The notes beneath the pieces are model-generated. The model was not told the DNA's origin and ran no database searches. It saw nothing but the letters and a program-made list of their open reading frames with translations. Shown here piece by piece: positions 7,858 to 15,900 of a DNA stretch of 64,000 nucleotides. The DNA is taken from NCBI GenBank assembly GCA_963766295.1, contig CAVXYW010000002.1:1116001-1180000 (forward strand), given 5' to 3'. Within the stretch, counting starts at the first letter, position 1. Each line of letters opens with the position of its first letter. The position numbers were made by a program, and so were the translations under genes. The stretch is from JBBDRJ01 sp963766295. GTDB lineage: Bacteria > Actinomycetota > JAICYB01.

Positions 7858-8550
7858 TCAGTTCGTCTCCTGGGCTGTCGATCCGGTTGTGGTAGCCGCG
7901 GGCGCTGCCGCCTGCGGGTTGACCATGAAGATCTGCATCTTCATCGACGTCGCCAGCACCGGCGATCCGCCACCGCTGGCGTCCTCGCTTGTAACGCTGA
8001 AGTCGTCGATGCGCATCGCGCGAGCCAGGTGCTCCATCTTGAGGATGAAGCTCTCCATCTCGAAGAAGCGGCCCTTAGCGTTCACCTGAACCGCTATCGC
8101 CTGGACGGGCGAGACCGGCGCTGGGGCGACGGCTTGGGACTCATCACCCGAGCTCGCGGCCGGCGGCGGAGTTGCGCTCGTGTTTGCCGAGCTCGGAGCG
8201 GCCTGACTCGCAGGCGCCGCCGGCAGGCTCGGTGTCACTGTGACGAAGTCGATCCCCGCCTCGTTCGCTGCGTTCTGGACGAGGCGGATGAAGTCGCCGA
8301 GTTTCGGATCGGTCGGAAGCGCGGCCTGCATCTTTTGGCCTTGCGCCCGAACCTCTGCCTCGTTGGCCTTCAGCGCCTGCAACTCGGCCAGCTTCGTCTG
8401 GAGAGCTGCGACCTGATCAACGGTTTGTTGGACCTGATCGTTCACATCGCCCAGATCGGCCTGTGCCGGACGGAAGACGAACATGAACCACCCAGCGGCG
8501 ACAACGACGCACGCAAGTATGAGTGCCGTAAACCTCTTCCTCATGGACAC
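7858..8550 (-). CDS. pilO: PilO-like type IV pilus assembly protein
   Basis: Inner-membrane alignment protein that pairs with PilN. In 230 residues: cytoplasmic start MSMRKR, one membrane helix (about 7-25), a coiled-coil stretch rich in Q, A and L (about 32-80), then a ferredoxin-like domain with DFIRLVQNAANEAGIDF (about 85-101). That domain is split by an Ala/Pro/Ser-rich insert (about 108-148) before the conserved QAIAVQVNAKGRFFEMESFILKME region (limits about 150-172). It overlaps pilN by 10 nt. Confidence 0.82.
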   Translation of the reverse strand: MSMRKRFTALILACVVVAAGWFMFVFRPAQADLGDVNDQVQQTVDQVAALQTKLAELQALKANEAEVRAQGQKMQAALPTDPKLGDFIRLVQNAANEAGIDFVTVTPSLPAAPASQAAPSSANTSATPPPAASSGDESQAVAPAPVSPVQAIAVQVNAKGRFFEMESFILKMEHLARAMRIDDFSVTSEDASGGGSPVLATSMKMQIFMVNPQAAAPAATTTGSTAQETN

Positions 8551-9176
8551 GACGAACCCTCCCCTTGGCAGCGACCCGACTCCATCTGCTCGGTCAGGTG
8601 TGCGGTAGCTGTGAAGCCGACTCGTCCGGTGTCGTCCTTGGCTCCGTTCGAGAGGTAGACGAAACGCAGACCCTTGATCTCAGACATCTTGTCCAGCCAT
8701 CCGGCCAGAGCCGGCATCGAAGTCACAAAGCCCGTGTATTGGACTGTTCCAAGCGACGGCTGACCAAGTGCGGTCACACCGGGCTTGCCGGAAACGGTAA
8801 TTCCGGACAGCCAGGCATCGACAGGCATGTTGGTGTCCAGATCGTCGAGGAATCTCGACCACGCGATGTCGCCGTCGAGAGCGTTCCCGAGCAGCTGACG
8901 GTTCTGCGTGATAGCTGTCTGCAAAAGCTCAAACTCGCGCAGGTTGTTGACCTGCGTGCGCAGCTGGGCGGCCTTCGCCTGCTCGGACGCGAGTGTGTCG
9001 TTCGCGCTTGAGATCTGGAAGCGCTGAACCACTGTTACGGTTCCGAGAATCACGACGAGTGCCAGCGCTCCTGCGACGGCGATGCCGAATGCACGTCGCA
9101 CACGCTGTTCGGACTTGACCTCCTGTGGAAGAAGGTTGACCGGTACATCTAGGCGATTCGGTGCGATGACTGCCAT
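8541..9176 (-). CDS. pilN: PilN-like type IV pilus assembly protein
   Basis: A bitopic membrane protein of 211 residues. The cytoplasmic N-terminus holds PVNLLPQEV, the equivalent of the INLLP motif by which PilN docks into PilM. A membrane helix spans about 29-49, followed by a coiled coil (about 52-85) and a periplasmic-type alpha/beta domain with ISGIT-like strands (LSGITVSG). The gene lies between pilM (3-nt gap) and pilO (10-nt overlap), the conserved order. Confidence 0.85.
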   Translation of the reverse strand: MAVIAPNRLDVPVNLLPQEVKSEQRVRRAFGIAVAGALALVVILGTVTVVQRFQISSANDTLASEQAKAAQLRTQVNNLREFELLQTAITQNRQLLGNALDGDIAWSRFLDDLDTNMPVDAWLSGITVSGKPGVTALGQPSLGTVQYTGFVTSMPALAGWLDKMSEIKGLRFVYLSNGAKDDTGRVGFTATAHLTEQMESGRCQGEGSSCP

Positions 9177-9179
9177 GTC

Positions 9180-10412
9180 TTACGCTCCTGATCCGGCGAG
9201 TGCGAGGCCTACGGCGACCCCCATGAAGGGTTCGGCCACCGTGACTTCTTGTTTAGAGACCTTGATCTTTCCGACCGGTGCCCTTTCGAACGGATGGCCC
9301 GGTTCGGTGTGAAGCCCGAGCGACGACTGGATCCGATCGGTCAGGCCGCTTATCAGAGAGCCGCCTCCCGTCAGTACGATGCGCTCGAGATTTGTCCCCT
9401 GATTCTGAGCATTGAAGAAGTCGATCGAACCGCGAATCTCTGCTACGAGGCGGTCGAGCAAGGGTTCGAGAGCCCGCGCCGCTTCGTCGCCTTGCGGCAT
9501 GACAACCGGTTCGCTTTGCGTCTCGTCGACTGCGACGGCCACCGGAGCGCTCGCGAGTGCTTGCTCGTCGGCCGGGCCGCCGCCGATCATCGGCCCCCAC
9601 GCGGGAGCTTCCGAATCAACAGCGACCGGTTGAACAGTCTTGGCTGCACGCTTCCTCGAGCGGGAAACACCGGCGACCGCCTGTGCAGTTGGATGCGAAT
9701 TCATCGAGGTTTCGCGCTTCATGTGCTCTGCGTCGTCGCGTGATACTCGAAGCTGCTCGACGATCGCCTGGGTGAAGTCGTCGCCGCCGAGGTTGGGAAG
9801 CGTGCGCGTAAACCTGATCTTCCCGCCTTGGTGAACGACGATGTTGGTGACGCCGGCGCCTACATCGACAACGGCTTGAGGTCCGGCTCCGTTCGCAAAA
9901 CAGCGGACCAACGGATAGGCGTTGAATTCCAAAGAACCGACCTCGAGGTTCGCGGCTTTGACCGCTTCGAGCAGCGGCGCGATCGTGCCTTGCTCGGCGG
10001 CAACCACGAGCACGCGCTGTATGCGTCCGTTGGGTCCGTCGACTTCCTCGAGAACGTCGTAGTCCATTACGGCTTCGTCGAGCGCGACCGGCATCTGATC
10101 CTGCGCCTGGAAGCGGATGGCTCCGTGAAGATCTTCGCGAGACATCGCCGGGAGCTCGATGATGCGGACCACCACGCGGCGGTTTGCCACACCGATGTGA
10201 ACCGAACGATTGCCGTTCATGCCGAGGCGCTTCCAAAGCTCAGCCGTCACCTTGCCGACAGCGCGCGGGTCCATGACCTCGCCGTGCTCGACCGCGCCGG
10301 TGGGTAGGAGCATGCGACCAAAGCGCGTCACGTTCGGCTGGCCGCCGAGGTTGACTTCGGCCAGGCGCACGGCGCGGGTTCCGATATCGAGTCCGATCGA
10401 ACTGCGGCCCAT
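9180..10412 (-). CDS. pilM: Type IV pilus assembly ATPase-fold protein PilM
   Basis: Actin-like cytoplasmic protein that binds nucleotide and the PilN tail. Seen: phosphate-1 loop GLDIGTRAVRLAEV (about 8-21), DYDVLEEV, phosphate-2 VVDVGAGVTNIVVHQGG (about 172-188), and adenosine motif LTGGGSLISGL (about 350-360). At 410 residues it is longer than usual because of an Ala/Pro-rich insert (about 233-310). AGGTGAGGG precedes the ATG. It is the first gene of the pilMNO-PilP-PilP operon. Confidence 0.92.
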   Translation of the reverse strand: MGRSSIGLDIGTRAVRLAEVNLGGQPNVTRFGRMLLPTGAVEHGEVMDPRAVGKVTAELWKRLGMNGNRSVHIGVANRRVVVRIIELPAMSREDLHGAIRFQAQDQMPVALDEAVMDYDVLEEVDGPNGRIQRVLVVAAEQGTIAPLLEAVKAANLEVGSLEFNAYPLVRCFANGAGPQAVVDVGAGVTNIVVHQGGKIRFTRTLPNLGGDDFTQAIVEQLRVSRDDAEHMKRETSMNSHPTAQAVAGVSRSRKRAAKTVQPVAVDSEAPAWGPMIGGGPADEQALASAPVAVAVDETQSEPVVMPQGDEAARALEPLLDRLVAEIRGSIDFFNAQNQGTNLERIVLTGGGSLISGLTDRIQSSLGLHTEPGHPFERAPVGKIKVSKQEVTVAEPFMGVAVGLALAGSGA

Positions 10413-10451
10413 CCCTCACCTTTTTTCGTGGTCACGCACACAAGTGACCTC

Positions 10452-10480
10452 TCCATAGGTTCTTCGGCCGATATCGCCAA
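10452..10480 (-). promoter_or_regulatory. Candidate promoter of pilMNO operon
   Basis: TTGGCG, 17-nt spacer, TATGGA on the minus strand, about 40 nt before the pilM start. The 190-nt gap between the BldC-like gene and pilM holds no gene; bases 10481-10602 show nothing else recognised. Confidence 0.35.
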
Positions 10481-10602
10481 GCATTTACGCCGAAATGGAG
10501 ATCAATTTTGCGCAGACCGAAAATCACAAAAGGCCTGGTCAGATACGGAAACTCCGGACCGCGAATGCGGCCCGGTTCAGGTCGGTCGGTCCCAGCTTTT
10601 AG

Positions 10603-10800
10603 CTAGGCGCCGACGACTCGCTCGCGGAGGTAACGGTCAACCTCCGAAGCGCGAATGCGGTAGTTCTTGCCCACTCGGATGGCGCCGATCTGACCGGCCT
10701 TGATCAGGCGGTACACGGTCATGTTCGAAACGCGCATGGCCGAAGCCACCTCGGACACCGTGAGCAGACGCTCACTCAGAACGGGATTCTCTTCGGTCAT
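10603..10800 (-). CDS. BldC/excisionase-family small DNA-binding protein
   Basis: A 65-residue single-domain winged helix-turn-helix protein. The core LLTVSEVASAMRVSNMTVYR then LIKAGQIGAIRVGKNYRI is close to the actinobacterial proteins of the Rv0500A/SCO3328 type and more distantly to BldC and phage excisionases. The start at 10800 (MTEENP) is chosen over upstream ATGs because AAGGGGAAG lies 6 nt before it and the family begins here. It is free-standing between the prepilin peptidase and pilM, with no integrase nearby, so a role as a local or global transcription regulator is more likely than excision. Confidence 0.85.
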   Translation of the reverse strand: MTEENPVLSERLLTVSEVASAMRVSNMTVYRLIKAGQIGAIRVGKNYRIRASEVDRYLRERVVGA

Positions 10801-10893
10801 TAGTCTTCCCCTTGGCCCTGCCCGGGCCCCCATTTCCCAGCTAGCTCTCGGCCCACAAAGCAACATGAACCTCACACGCCACCTGGGCTACTA

Positions 10894-10923
10894 ACTGTAA
10901 CTATCGGCATCTTTCGCTGTCAA
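10894..10923 (-). promoter_or_regulatory. Candidate promoter of BldC-like gene
   Basis: TTGACA, 18-nt spacer, TACAGT on the minus strand: the best sigma-70-type match in the pilus region. It lies about 95 nt before the BldC-like start, leaving a leader with a ribosome binding site at its end. Confidence 0.55.
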
Positions 10924-10965
10924 CGTGAGCAGAAGCTCCACGAGCTACGAGCGCTGGGGCGGCGC

Positions 10966-11748
10966 TCAGCCGCCCAGCCAGGTCCGAACAGGCCCCTCAC
11001 CAGCGAAGATGGCCACCACGGCGCCGGCAGCCAGGGCCGGGCCGAACGGGATCGCCGCCTTCCGGCCCTTCTTCCCGAAGACCAGGAGCGCGACCGCGGC
11101 GATGCCGCCGAGGAAGAAGGACGCGAATATGGCCAGAACCGCGACCCTCCAGCCGAAGCTCCCCGTGGCGAGACCGATGAATCCCGCGACCTTCACGTCG
11201 CCGAAACCCATCCCCCGCGAGACCACAGCGATCAGGAACAGCAGGGTGAAGGCTGCTGCGCCGCATAGGAACGCTTCCGACGCCATCCCCCAATCCCCCT
11301 GGAACGCAGCCCGTAGCACCACCCACAAAGCGGCTACTGCCGTGGCCGGCAGCACGATCGCGTTCGGAAGGCGCCGATGCTCGAGGTCGATCGCGGCCAG
11401 GATCAGCAGAAGGATCGAGACCGATGCAGCGAACGCTGCTCGCTCCCCCGCGTCGAACCGGAGGACGGAGGCAACGGCTAATCCAGCAGCTGCGGCCTCG
11501 AGGATCGCGTAGCGGGGCGAGATGGAAACACCACAGTTGCGGCAACGTCCGCGCAGCAGAAGGTAGGAAACGATCGGGATGTTGTCCATCGAGCGGATCT
11601 TGGTCCCGCACGCGGGACAGGACGATGGGGGCCGGGCCAACGACTGCCCGCGGGGAACGCGGTGCACGACGACGTTCCCGAACGATCCGAAGGCGGCGCC
11701 TAGGAGGCCGGCTGTCACGGCCCAGAAAGCGGTGAAGGATCCGTCCAT
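10966..11748 (-). CDS. pilD: Prepilin peptidase / N-methyltransferase
   Basis: Membrane aspartyl protease that cleaves prepilins before the +1 residue and methylates it. In 260 residues: an N-terminal helix, the cytoplasmic domain with two CxxC zinc pairs (CPACG and CRNCG, about 44-75), then several membrane helices. Both catalytic aspartates are visible: AAIDLEHRRLPN and GMGFGDVK (the GxGD motif). The start at 11748 (MDGSF) is chosen because the upstream frame runs through the pilin terminator. In M. tuberculosis a prepilin-peptidase-like gene (Rv2551c) sits next to aroE at the equivalent place. Confidence 0.93.
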   Translation of the reverse strand: MDGSFTAFWAVTAGLLGAAFGSFGNVVVHRVPRGQSLARPPSSCPACGTKIRSMDNIPIVSYLLLRGRCRNCGVSISPRYAILEAAAAGLAVASVLRFDAGERAAFAASVSILLLILAAIDLEHRRLPNAIVLPATAVAALWVVLRAAFQGDWGMASEAFLCGAAAFTLLFLIAVVSRGMGFGDVKVAGFIGLATGSFGWRVAVLAIFASFFLGGIAAVALLVFGKKGRKAAIPFGPALAAGAVVAIFAGEGPVRTWLGG

Positions 11749-11775
11749 CCGTCGGAGTATCGCCAGAAATAGAGA

Positions 11776-11801
11776 ACCGGGGGGTGTCACCACCCCCCGG
11801 T
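11776..11801 (-). terminator. Terminator after first-position pilin gene
   Basis: A perfect 11-bp stem (ACCGGGGGGTG / CACCCCCCGGT) with a 4-nt loop, followed on the minus strand by TTCTCTATTTCT. It lies 22 nt past the pilin stop and before pilD. Confidence 0.75.
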
Positions 11802-11822
11802 CCCCGTAAACCGTGCTAACTG

Positions 11823-12341
11823 CTAGACAGCGTCGCTGGGCGAGTTGGCTGCGCCGTAAACGGCGTCGGCGATAGCCGCAGCAGCGGTGCCGGTGCAAGT
11901 CGGCGACGTTGTGTCCTTGGCCCAACCCGTTCCCGGGACGGCCGAAGGGTCAACAGCGTCACGGACGTACCAGCACGTTCCGCTCTTGCTCAGCACTGCA
12001 GCGTGGAACTCAGTGGCGCTGGTGGGCGACACGGAGACCATGTCGGGCTCTGTGCTCGCTACGCCCGTTGCCACGAAGGACAAGCTGGGCTCGGCGAGAC
12101 CAAGGTCCGCCACGGTCGCGTCGGTGTAGTCCTCGGCGTCCGTGTAGAGCACCTTTGCGCCAGTAACCGTGTTACGCAGCGAAGACTGCGCGGCGCGGTC
12201 CTGAGCGCGTGAGCGTGCACCTAGGAAGGTAGGGATGGCGATTGCGATAAGGATTCCAATGATGAGAACCACCACCATCAGCTCGATGAGCGTGAACCCC
12301 TTGTCCTCCCGGTGCAGACGATCTGCGATCCGCTTAAGCAT
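11823..12341 (-). CDS. pilA: Type IV major pilin-like protein
   Basis: A prepilin of 172 residues: basic leader ending KGFTLIE, cleavage after Gly16, Glu at +5, then an unbroken hydrophobic helix (about 17-40) and a C-terminal domain. Two cysteines (SGTCWYV and SPTCTG) can form the usual disulfide loop. The first 60 residues are almost identical to the second pilin downstream of 12532, so the two arose by duplication. AAAGGGAGGTGC is a strong ribosome binding site. Its own terminator and leader suggest separate, high expression. Confidence 0.93.
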   Translation of the reverse strand: MLKRIADRLHREDKGFTLIELMVVVLIIGILIAIAIPTFLGARSRAQDRAAQSSLRNTVTGAKVLYTDAEDYTDATVADLGLAEPSLSFVATGVASTEPDMVSVSPTSATEFHAAVLSKSGTCWYVRDAVDPSAVPGTGWAKDTTSPTCTGTAAAAIADAVYGAANSPSDAV

Positions 12342-12358
12342 TCGTTAGCACCTCCCTT

Positions 12359-12396
12359 TGAGGCTCTTTGCGGAACGCATTGCTCCGCGTGCCTCA
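12359..12396 (-). other. Leader hairpin upstream of pilin
   Basis: TGAGGC...GCCTCA encloses an inner GCGGA...TCCGC stem just upstream of the pilin ribosome binding site. With GCACAAAGGGCGATACC about 20 nt further upstream it loosely recalls elements of the c-di-GMP-I riboswitch, but the order and spacing do not clearly fit. Function is unknown. Confidence 0.3.
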
Positions 12397-12470
12397 GGGG
12401 GGTATCGCCCTTTGTGCAGGTCGGGAGAGGTGACTAGTCCGAAGGGATGGTGTGCGAAATCGCAAATAGA

Positions 12471-12500
12471 AAACGGGGGGTGGTCACCCACCCCCCGTTT
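12471..12500 (-). terminator. Terminator after second pilin gene
   Basis: A perfect 13-bp stem (AAACGGGGGGTGG and its complement) with a 4-nt loop, followed on the minus strand by TTTTCTATTT. It lies 31 nt past the stop of the second pilin. Confidence 0.8.
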
Positions 12501-12531
12501 CCCAGGGTCACTGACTTACAGCAATTTCGAC

Positions 12532-13012
12532 TTACCAACCCGCGTAGGCCACCGCAGTGCTAGGACGACACTCGACACCTGTGCCCTTCGAGTAGGTCGT
12601 GCCACCTCCGGCAGCCGCTACGTCCTTGATCGTGAAGCAAGTTCCCGACTTCGAACGAGCCGTTGCGATGAACGTCGTTGCATTCGGCGTGTGAACCGAC
12701 ACTTTAGTCGGTCCATCAGCCGCCACCAGAGCGACGTCGCCCTGGAACTGCAGGGCTGGCTCAGCCGCTGCCAATGCCGCGACAGTCGGCCTGCGTGTAG
12801 TCCTCGGCGTCCGTGAAGATCACCTTTCCGGACGTGAGGGCATTACGCGCCGACGACTGCGCCGCACGGTCCTGGGCGCGTTCGCGCGCGCCGAGGAACG
12901 TGGGAATCGCGATCGCGATCAGGATGCCAATGATAAGAACGACGACCATGAGCTCGATCAACGTGAATCCCTTGTCTTCTTTGCGAAGACGGTCTGCGAT
13001 CCGCTGAATCAT
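12532..13012 (-). pseudogene. pilA: Second type IV pilin, one-base frame disruption
   Basis: Same leader and helix as its neighbour (KGFTLIE with Glu at +5), then ...FTDAEDYTQA, after which the frame is lost and stops near 12761. The C-terminal half (AALAAAEPALQF ... CFTIKD ... VECRPS) continues in another frame to 12532. Removing one base of GGCC at 12788-12791 gives DYTQATVAALAAAEPALQF, matching DYTDATVADLGLAEPSLSF of the intact pilin, so the rebuilt protein is about 160 residues with both disulfide cysteines. The ATG at 13012 (MIQRIADRL) is chosen by comparison with the paralogue and the GAGGGGGTGC ribosome binding site. Sequence error or a real inactivation are both possible. Confidence 0.85.
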
Positions 13013-13140
13013 TCGTTGCACCCCCTCTCGAGACCCCATTGCCCCGCTGCCCGCGTGACTGGCCTCGGTAGGGGTTATCGGAGGTTCACGGCCAGACCTT
13101 GAATCCGGCGTTTCCGCAGGTCAACGCCCTACAAATGAAA

Positions 13141-13169
13141 CCGCCGCGGCCCCGAAGGGTCCGCGGCGG
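13141..13169 (-). terminator. Terminator after pilC
   Basis: A 9-bp GC stem (CCGCCGCGG / CCGCGGCGG) with an 11-nt loop, followed on the minus strand by TTTCATTT. It ends the pilB-pilT-pilC transcript 27 nt past pilC; the second pilin must have its own promoter in 13013-13130, where TTGACC is the best -35-like element. Confidence 0.75.
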
Positions 13170-13195
13170 AATCTTTTCCAGCTGCGAAGCGGAAG

Positions 13196-14417
13196 CTATT
13201 GGATCAGGTCGACGATCTTGAACATCGGCAGGTACAGCGAGATCAGGATCCCGCCGACAACCGCACCAAGGAAAACGATCAGAAGCGGTTCGATGAGCGA
13301 CGTAAGGGCGTCGACGGTCGCGTCGACCTCCGAGTCGTAGAAGTCGGCCACCTTCTCGAGCATGGTGTCGACCGCACCTGTCTCCTCACCAACGGCCAGC
13401 ATCTGCGTGACCATCGGCGGGACGACCTTGTGGCGCCCCAGAGGGCCGAGCGAGGCTCTCCCCCTGGCGCACCGAGTTCTCAACGTCTTCGATCGCGTCG
13501 GCAACGATCCGGTTCCCGGTCGTCTCCTTCGTGATCTGGAGGCTCTGCAGAACGGGAACGCCCGACTTCAAAAGGGTTCCGAGTGTGCGCGACATCCGCG
13601 ACATCGCGGTCTTGCGGAACAGCTCGCCGAAGATCGGGATCTTCAGCTTGAACGCGTCCCACTGGTGCCGTCCCTTGTCGGTATCGATGTATCGCTTGAA
13701 GAAGAAGAGGCCGACGCCGGCCGCGGGCAGGATGAACGGAAGGAAGCGGCGCATGATGTCGCTGCAAGCCAGAAGGAATCTGGTCGGCACCGGCAACGTC
13801 CCACCGAGGTCGGCGTACAGCGACTTGAATGTCGGGATGATGAACAGCAGGATCGCCGACAGGATCAGCACGACCATGATCGCGACCATCACCGGGTAGG
13901 TCATGGCCGATCGGATCTTGTTGCGAAGGTCGACCTGCTTCTCGAGGGTGTCGGCCAAGCGCAGCAGTACGAGGTCGAGCGATCCGCCTGTTTCTCCGGC
14001 GCGAATGACTGCTACGTAGAGGGTGTTGAAAGCCTTGGGGTGCTTGGCCAGCGCTCCCGAGAAGGACATACCGGCCTGGACGTCGCTTCGAACGGCTTCC
14101 CAAATCTCCGACAGAGCCTTGTTCTCGGTCTGTTCGGCCAGGACCGACAGTGCGCGCATCAGTGGCAGGCCGGCGTCGATCATCGTCGCCAGCTGACGTG
14201 AGCTGACTGCGATCTCTTTGAGATTGATGCGGTCGGTAAGACCGGGGATGCGGAGGTCTGCCTTGAACTTGTGCGAAATGCCCTGCGCATCGACCTTCAG
14301 CGGCACCCAGCCCTGCTCGCGCAGCCGGTTTACGACTAGCGCTTCGGTCTCGGCCTCGAGTACGCCGGTCCTGGCCTGACCCCGGTCGTCGAGCGCGCGG
14401 TAAGAGTACTCAGCCAA
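13196..14417 (-). pseudogene. pilC: Type IV pilus platform protein PilC, one-base frame disruption
   Basis: Polytopic inner-membrane platform protein (GspF/PilC family) around which PilB and PilT turn. The first frame covers residues 1 to about 323 with both the N-terminal cytoplasmic GspF domain (FSRQLATMIDAGLPL-like segment at about 70-88) and the first membrane pairs. At ...VRQGESLA the frame is lost; GPLGRHKVVPPMVTQML and the rest of the second GspF domain, including GEETGAVDTML and the last membrane helix, continue in another frame to 13196. Removing the base at about 13449 joins them into about 406 residues, the normal length. All domains are otherwise conserved, so a sequence error is a strong possibility. 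It overlaps pilT by 8 nt. Confidence 0.88.
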
Positions 14418-15900
14418 CGTTCACGCTCCTGATCTTTCCGTCCTTCGTCCATTCACCGCCGACCAGCCGGGCGAACTCGTCCAGGTGGTGGCAGCGTTCC
14501 TTGGCCACTTCGTAGGACACGGCGCCGGCGCGAACTAGCTCCGCCAGAGAGGCGTCCATCGTCTGCATCCCGAACTGGCCGCCGGACTGCATCACCGAGT
14601 ACAGCTGGTGCGCCTTCCCCTCACGCACCAAGTTGCGAACGGCAGGCGTGACCATGAGGATCTCGGAAGCCACGTTTCGGCCGGCTCCCTCAGCCGCCGG
14701 AAGCAGTTGCTGAGCGACGACACCCATCAGCGATCCGGCCAGCTGCACACGGATCTGCTGCTGCTGGTGCGGCGGGAACACGTCGACCATTCGGTCGACC
14801 GTCTGGGCCGCGTCCTGCGTGTGGAGTGTCGCGAACACCAAGTGGCCCGTTTCGGCCGCGGTGATCGCCATCTGGATCGTTTCCAAGTCGCGCATCTCAC
14901 CTACGAGGATCACGTCGGGGTCTTGACGCAGTACGTGCTTGAGTGCTGGTGCGAATCCGTGGGTGTCGGCGCCGACCTCGCGCTGGTTCACGATCGCGCG
15001 CCGGTGAGCGTGAAGGAACTCGATCGGATCCTCCACCGTCATGATGTGGACGGGACGCTCGCGGTTAACGACGTCGACCAAAGAAGCGAGGGTCGTCGAC
15101 TTACCGGAGCCGGTAGGCCCAGTCACGACAACCAGACCGCGCGGAACGTAGGCGAAGCTCTCGACTACCGTCGGCATGCCCAGCTCTTCGAGGGAGCGGA
15201 TGACGAAGGGAACGAGCCGGAAGGCCGCCCCAACCGAACCGCGCTGGATGTAGACGTTGACGCGGAACCGAGCCTTGCCCGGAAGCGCGTAGGAGAGGTC
15301 GAGCTCCAGTTCCTCTTCGAACTTCTCGCGTTGCTTCTGGGAAAGCATCCCGTAGACGACTCGTTGCAATGTGTCGGGGTCGAGGACCGGATAGCCCTGG
15401 ATCGGAAGAAGGTCGCCGTCCAGGCGAACCATGGGCGGGAGTCCATCGGTGAGATGAAGATCGGAAGCGCCGGCGTTGAGGACGACTTCCAGCACCTGGT
15501 GCAGGTCGAGAAGCGGTCTGTCGGAGGCGTCCATGCCGACACGCGTGGATCGGGCGCGCTTCGGCGCCGCTCCGGGCGAGTCGGGAGCCGGTCCGTAGAC
15601 CTGCTCGATGGCCGCTCGTATGGCCGTTGCGGAAGCTTGCGCCGCGTCCACGGAGATGCCGGTTTGAGCGGCGATCTCGTTCAGGACTTCGGCATTGGAC
15701 GGATCGGCCATGGCCACGACGAGGCGATCGCCCTCATACCTGACGGGAATGACCTCGAGACGGCGGGCAACGGCCGCGTCCAAAGCTGCGGCTGCCACCT
15801 GGTCGGGGCGATCGGCATTCAGGTCGATCTTGCGCGGCCCCGGCGTAGTCATTTCGAACGGGTTTATCCCCGGTATCCCTGGACCTTCATACGACGACAC
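14410..15900 (-). CDS. pilT: Pilus retraction ATPase PilT with extra N-terminal domain
   Basis: Hexameric ATPase powering pilus retraction. The C-terminal core (about 130-496) shows Walker A GPTGSGKSTT, the Asp-box/Walker B region DPDVILVGEMRDLET, the His box GHLVFATLHTQDAAQT and the PilT-specific retraction motif AVRNLVREGKAHQLY. Ordinary PilT is about 350 residues; this one has about 130 more at the N-terminus. They resemble the GspE N-terminal (MshEN-like) domain usual in PilB: RLEVIPVRYEGDRLVVAMAD then DPSNAEVLNEIA. The gene overlaps pilB by 14 nt. Confidence 0.93.
   Translation of the reverse strand: MSSYEGPGIPGINPFEMTTPGPRKIDLNADRPDQVAAAALDAAVARRLEVIPVRYEGDRLVVAMADPSNAEVLNEIAAQTGISVDAAQASATAIRAAIEQVYGPAPDSPGAAPKRARSTRVGMDASDRPLLDLHQVLEVVLNAGASDLHLTDGLPPMVRLDGDLLPIQGYPVLDPDTLQRVVYGMLSQKQREKFEEELELDLSYALPGKARFRVNVYIQRGSVGAAFRLVPFVIRSLEELGMPTVVESFAYVPRGLVVVTGPTGSGKSTTLASLVDVVNRERPVHIMTVEDPIEFLHAHRRAIVNQREVGADTHGFAPALKHVLRQDPDVILVGEMRDLETIQMAITAAETGHLVFATLHTQDAAQTVDRMVDVFPPHQQQQIRVQLAGSLMGVVAQQLLPAAEGAGRNVASEILMVTPAVRNLVREGKAHQLYSVMQSGGQFGMQTMDASLAELVRAGAVSYEVAKERCHHLDEFARLVGGEWTKDGKIRSVNVG

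Noticed and set aside
10603..10800. Phage excisionase marking an integrated element
   Set aside because: No integrase, att-like repeats or phage genes nearby; the sequence fits the chromosomal actinobacterial wHTH proteins better.
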